A DNA stretch of 64,000 bases from Metarhizium brunneum (lineage: Eukaryota > Ascomycota > Sordariomycetes > Hypocreales > Clavicipitaceae), in NCBI RefSeq assembly GCF_013426205.1, contig NC_089425.1, forward strand, positions 4,278,001 through 4,342,000, read 5' to 3'. Below, in pieces: positions 59,963-64,000 of this stretch (position 1 is its first letter; each line of letters opens with the position of its first letter). A program made the position numbers and the translations under genes. Under the pieces are notes generated by a model. The model saw only the letters and a program-made list of their open reading frames with translations, did no database searches and was not told the origin of the DNA.

Positions 59963-62488
59963 TCATTCATCCCGCGCTCCCTCCGTACGCGGCGACGTGG
60001 CCTGAAGAATCTTGGGCTCAATCATCTCGCCCCAGCCAATAGTCCGGTGTCCGTCATCCGCCTCTTCTTCGTCCTCTTCAAAATCAGGCACCTCAAACTT
60101 ATCATATACCCGCTGGCCCTTCTCATCGAAAACCTTCTCCTTGAGCTCACGATCCCTAAACGCCAGTCGTACTTCCAGACTAGACTCGGTACCCCCGGGG
60201 AGGACCTCTCCGGTGACGGAAGCAATCACGGGCTGCCACTGTGTTGCTTTCGACATGATGCACTGCTTCCACGTAATCACCATCCCTTCCTTGGCGCCGC
60301 CCTTCTCCAGCGTGGCAAGGCTGCCTATATCTTCGGGCAATGCGGGCAGATCTTCAACTTCCACATCACCGACGCCATCGCCATTGGTAGGAGCCTCTTC
60401 CACCCCATTCACATGGGTGCCAAACGGATCCCGACGTCTTGCGGGCTGCTTCGTTTTTGAGTTGCTTTTTGCGTCGATTGCGTCTGCCTCCTCTTCAAAC
60501 ACGCCCGAGCCTTCCTCGGCATAAGAGTCGTCATAGTAAGCTTGAGATTCCCGCTTTCGTTTGCGCATGGATCCGTATTGTTGTTGGGGGTCCCATCGTT
60601 GAACAAAGGGGAATGGAGGCTCCGACAGCACCATGCCCTCGTGGCAACATTCCACCGCCCGATACGTAATCTTGGATTGCCATGCGTCAGGGTTGGCGTT
60701 GTCCTCGCTAGGTTTCTCCGTGTCTTCGCTATCGACAACTTGGACGATTCTGGGATTATGCAAAACCTTGACTTCCTTCAGAAGCCCCTCCCTGATGCGC
60801 TCTTCGTCGGCTTTGGACTTGGGGTTCTTGAGCCCCAACGCCCCAAATAGCATTCTTCTCCCCGCCCCCATGTCCACTCGAGCACGCCGTCCTGCCGAAT
60901 CGTTACTGTCGGGTAACGTCTCGCTGCGAGGGTTTTCTGGTGTCTGTGTCGATTTGCCGTTGGCCAAGATCGGCTCACTTGTGGTCTCCAGGGAAGCATC
61001 CTCGGACAGGGCGCCCAACAAAGCCTCCTTCCGAGCCAGAAGCTCTGCGTCGTCAAATCCTGGCGTCCCAACCTCCTCTTGCCGACCCAAGAGCCTGGCC
61101 CGTTTCCGTCGAGCATTGCGTTTTTGTGTTCTTGAGAGGCCTTCGTGAGGCGCGGTTCCCTCACTTTTGACCAATGCCTCCTGAGGCCGCGGAGCCTCTG
61201 GTACAGGCTTAGACCCAGGCTGGGGCTCGGATTCGGATTCGTCTGAATCACTTGAACTGTCATCGGATGAATCGTCACTATCGCCGTCCGAGCTCTCATC
61301 CGGAGAGTCACTGGTGTCCTCATAGCCCGAATCGCCCTCGTCATGCTCGTCGTCGGCGGGATCAGAACTACCGTCGTAGCTTGACCCTGAAGTTGACGTA
61401 TCGGAGCCATTGCTGTCTACTTCCTCAATAAGAGGCTTCGAAGCTGGTCGTGAATGACGAAAGAGAGAGGGCATTACGGGCTGCACGGGCGAGGATTCAT
61501 GCTGCTCCAAGAGCCCTGTAACCATCCGATCCATCATATCGTCAAAGCTAAGGCTTGGGGCAGTCGACCTTAGTAGCGTATCATATGTCTTCCTCAAGTT
61601 TTGCTTTTGTCGAAAAAGCTCCTTTTCGATTATCGAGAACGATAAAAGAGGGAATGCCATCCGAAGCACACCTAGCTGTTCCAAAGTGGGTTCGTTGGAA
61701 GCCGACTGGTTGTTACCACTGTCTTCGTCTTCGTCTAGAAGCCGAAGCTCCTCAACCAACGCCCCTGGCGAATAGTCGACGCCAACATCGTCTTCACCAT
61801 CCCCAGACACACTCTGCTCAGTGTCCTGATCAGGTTCAAATTCATCATCTTGGTCCTCCGAGTCGTCAAGATCTCCACCCCCGTTGACCAAGATGGATTG
61901 CAGACGACCGTCGTGAGCTTCGTCAGGTCGAGGCGGCCCTTCTAGGAGCAACTGCTCTGGCTCCTGCTCCTGCTCAGCCATGTCCTGGTGTTCAATTCGC
62001 GCTCTTTTACGGGGAGGCAGCTCAAAAGCCGGCCGATCGCGAGGTGTTCGCAGCCACGGTCGCCCAAATGCCAGCCCATCGACAAGATGCTTGCCGTCTG
62101 TTGAAATCTGATGCCGTCCGCTGAGCCGGCGTCTTCGGATGTCGTCTGACAAAAGGGACCGGATTCTACATGTGTCATGTCAGCTTAATCCGGAATTCAA
62201 TGGTAGTTTAGCCTGAGAAACGCACACTACATGGTCCTCATCCTTCAAAATCTGCGGAACCAGCTGGAAATGCAGACACTCGTAGCTCCCTCCCTTGTCA
62301 TCTAAAAGCTCGACCGCATAGTCCTCTAGCCCCCATTCGCTGCTCTCCAATGGCACCACCTCGTTGACCTGGGTCAGCAGTTTGGCAATGGTCGTGTCTG
62401 AGGAGCAAGCACACGGCCAGACGAGCTTGATCTCCGGCACGCCGTGTCGCCGAATGGCGAGGCGCAGTCGGATATCTTGGGCTGACAT
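59963..62488 (-). CDS. Coilin-like nuclear protein
   Basis: Protein of 821 residues, exons 62488-62226 and 62165-59963. The N-terminal 90 residues (IRLRLAIRRHG, IKLVWPC, VNEVVPLESSEWGLEDYAVELLDD, YECLHFQLVPQILKDEDHVVIRSL) have the order of the ubiquitin-like self-association domain of coilin. The middle is very acidic and Ser-rich (long S/D/E runs), with basic Lys/Arg patches such as PPRKRARIE and KRNARRKRAR that can serve as nuclear signals. The C-terminus (GMVITWKQCIMSKATQWQPVIASVTGEV to TIGWGEMIEPKIL) resembles the atypical Tudor domain of coilin, whose end reads W-x-E-L-I-x-P. Coilin scaffolds Cajal bodies for snRNP maturation. The orthology is inference from layout and short motifs. Confidence 0.62.
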
Positions 62489-62976
62489 GTTCTATCGCGG
62501 CATGGTTGCATGAAAGAGTCGAAAGAAGCTATTCGAGCGGGGCGAGCAGAGGCTGACGAGCAACCACAGGTGAGGGATGGAAATTCACAGTCCGTGTTGT
62601 CGAGCGGTTCGAAAGAAGTGAGCAAAACGTCAGGCACCAAGGGACTATTTGGGGTGGTCGAAAATTATTGTGGGCCCAGAAGGACGTCACAGTGTCACAC
62701 CAGACTTCAGCTCAAGGTACTCCATAGCTGGAGGCTGGGTGCGTGGGTAGACGGCAGACAAGACATGCGGTTGGAAATCCATCCCACCAGACAATATCTC
62801 GTCCGGGAAAAGACCCATTCAAGACTCATCCATGATTTTGGAGAATTGTCATGTAATTTACATGTTATGCAAATATTCGCTATCAGTGTTCAAACATGCC
62901 AGCCTCCGGCAACCCAACTCCGTAATGCGCGTAAAAAACCAGACTTCCTTGCCCAAGATTGTTCTTTTGTCTCGTT
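62489..62976. other. Intergenic between rib1 3' end and coilin-like start
   Basis: These 488 bp contain the coilin-like gene promoter (minus) and the 3' flank of rib1, which is transcribed in the same direction. Nothing else is seen. Confidence 0.5.
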
Positions 62977-64000
62977 CTACGTGGGCCGATCCCTGTCCAG
63001 CATGTGGCCCATCTTTTCAATCTACAAAGTCATCAGTCAACGATCCGCTAGCAACACGAGATGACATGAGAAGCACCCCGGCATCCAGAAAAAAAACATA
63101 CCTTTGTCTTGAGATAGCCCTCCACCTCCTGGCTCCTGAAGCCGCCCTTGCCCTTCCAGGACAGCGGCACCATGGCCACCCTCTCCTTGACAATAACCTC
63201 CCTGTTGGGGCCCTCGACGGCCCGAATCTTGTCAGGGTTGTTGGTCAGCAGACGCACGTCGTGCTGCCCCAAGTCCAGCAGCATGGCCGTGGCCAGGCCG
63301 TAGCTCCTCGCGTCGGCGGGGTGTCTCAGCAGCAGGTTCGCCTCGACCGTGTCGGACCCCAGGTCCTGCAGGTTGTACGCCTTGAGCTTCTCGCCCAGCC
63401 CGATGCCCCGCCCCTCTTGGCGGAGGTAGATGATGATGCCGCCAGAGGCGTTGCCGGGCATGCCCATCAGCCGGGCCGCCTCGTCGAGCTGCTCGCCGCA
63501 GTCGCAGCGCGCCGACCAGGCGGTCTCGCCCGTGTAGCACTCGGAATGGATGCGCACCAGGGGCGGCTGCGAACCCTGCCCGGGCGTGGCGGGCGCTGCT
63601 TGGCCGGCGTCCATGCCGCTGGTTGTCCGGCCGGGGAACAGCCTACCCGTGTAGGCGCCGCGGATCATCCTGTCCATCTCGGTCTCTCCCTCGCGGGGGG
63701 CGTCGAGGCTCTGGCTTCGGATGTGGTTGCCAAACACAATGGCCAGGTGCTCCTTGTTGTCGACGTTGTTGGTGTACAGGTGGAGGAACATTTCTGTGCC
63801 CGTGACGGTGGGGATGCGCGCGCGGACAATGCATTGCACCTCGGGCAGCGTCTGCAGCAGCCTTGGCCTTTTGTTGCCGCATCCGCCGTCGGGGATTGAG
63901 CTGTCTACCGGGACGCCGCGCGGTCCGGCTCTCGTGGGCGTTTGCGTTCCAGGAGTCTGCGGCGGGGTGAAGGCGGGGGACAGCAACGACGGCGGGGGTG
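62977..64000 (-). CDS. rib1: GTP cyclohydrolase II (riboflavin synthesis), 5' end missing
   Basis: First enzyme of riboflavin synthesis: GTP to 2,5-diamino-6-ribosylamino-pyrimidinone phosphate, with formate and pyrophosphate released. Exons read from the window edge to 63102 and 63021-62977; the frame is still open at base 64,000, so the start lies outside. Zinc-binding Cys are in [18 protein letters not shown]. The GTP-handling motif is [21 protein letters not shown] and the C-terminal motif is LLTNNPDKI. The last exon adds [14 protein letters not shown] after GYLKTK, a usual fungal ending. The Pro/Thr-rich N-terminal part and the [16 protein letters not shown] start of the domain match fungal Rib1. 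It is transcribed toward the coilin-like gene in the same direction. Confidence 0.95.

Overview
The window is genomic DNA of a filamentous ascomycete, most likely a sordariomycete of the order Hypocreales. Genes carry many short introns (about 50-110 nt) with GTAAGT/GTACGT-type donors. The membrane receptors are of the fungal Pth11/CFEM kind. The housekeeping proteins (Arp2, Ssn3/CDK8, Arf6, Sgf29, eS24) read as filamentous-fungal orthologues. A 9-kb island of almost pure A+T carries the signature of repeat-induced point mutation (RIP). The genus is not determined.

Region 1 (1-11,572) is accessory: the 3' end of a pyranose 2-oxidase-like GMC flavoenzyme, a cytochrome P450 (minus), a rhodopsin-domain seven-helix protein (minus), a 14-helix MFS exporter (plus, nine exons) and a second, unrelated P450 (plus). 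This looks like part of a metabolite or detoxification cluster, but no PKS, NRPS, terpene cyclase or pathway regulator is visible.

Region 2 (about 11,575-20,345) is an AT island. Inside it is a complete but dead LTR retrotransposon (11,827-19,327) with two 447-bp LTRs and a GATAT target-site duplication. An 18-copy 10-bp minisatellite and a second AT-degraded remnant follow. A CFEM/Pth11-type receptor (minus) lies just beyond, then about 1.5 kb without a convincing gene and a proline-rich unknown protein.

Region 3 (25,781-41,616) is a conserved housekeeping block: a Vps73-like sugar-transporter-family MFS protein, an Asp/Glu-racemase (DCG1-like) protein, Arp2, the Mediator kinase Ssn3/CDK8, the small GTPase Arf6/ArfB, the SAGA subunit Sgf29 and mannose-6-phosphate isomerase.

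Region 4 (41,617-64,000) mixes unknown genes with core genes: an unknown low-complexity protein preceded by 4.6 kb without a supported gene, the cyclophilin-RRM protein Cyp6/PPIL4, a small unknown coiled protein, a long intergenic stretch, an Efm3/FAM86-type lysine methyltransferase divergent from ribosomal protein eS24, a secreted single-helix protein with a CGWH motif, a coilin-like nuclear protein, and the 3' part of GTP cyclohydrolase II.

Exon boundaries were placed by hand from splice signals and reading-frame continuity. For every multi-exon gene complete at both ends within the window, the summed exon length is a multiple of three. Intergenic DNA is peppered with a short palindromic motif (GTACTCCGTAC / GTACGGAGTAC) that I did not see inside any called exon.
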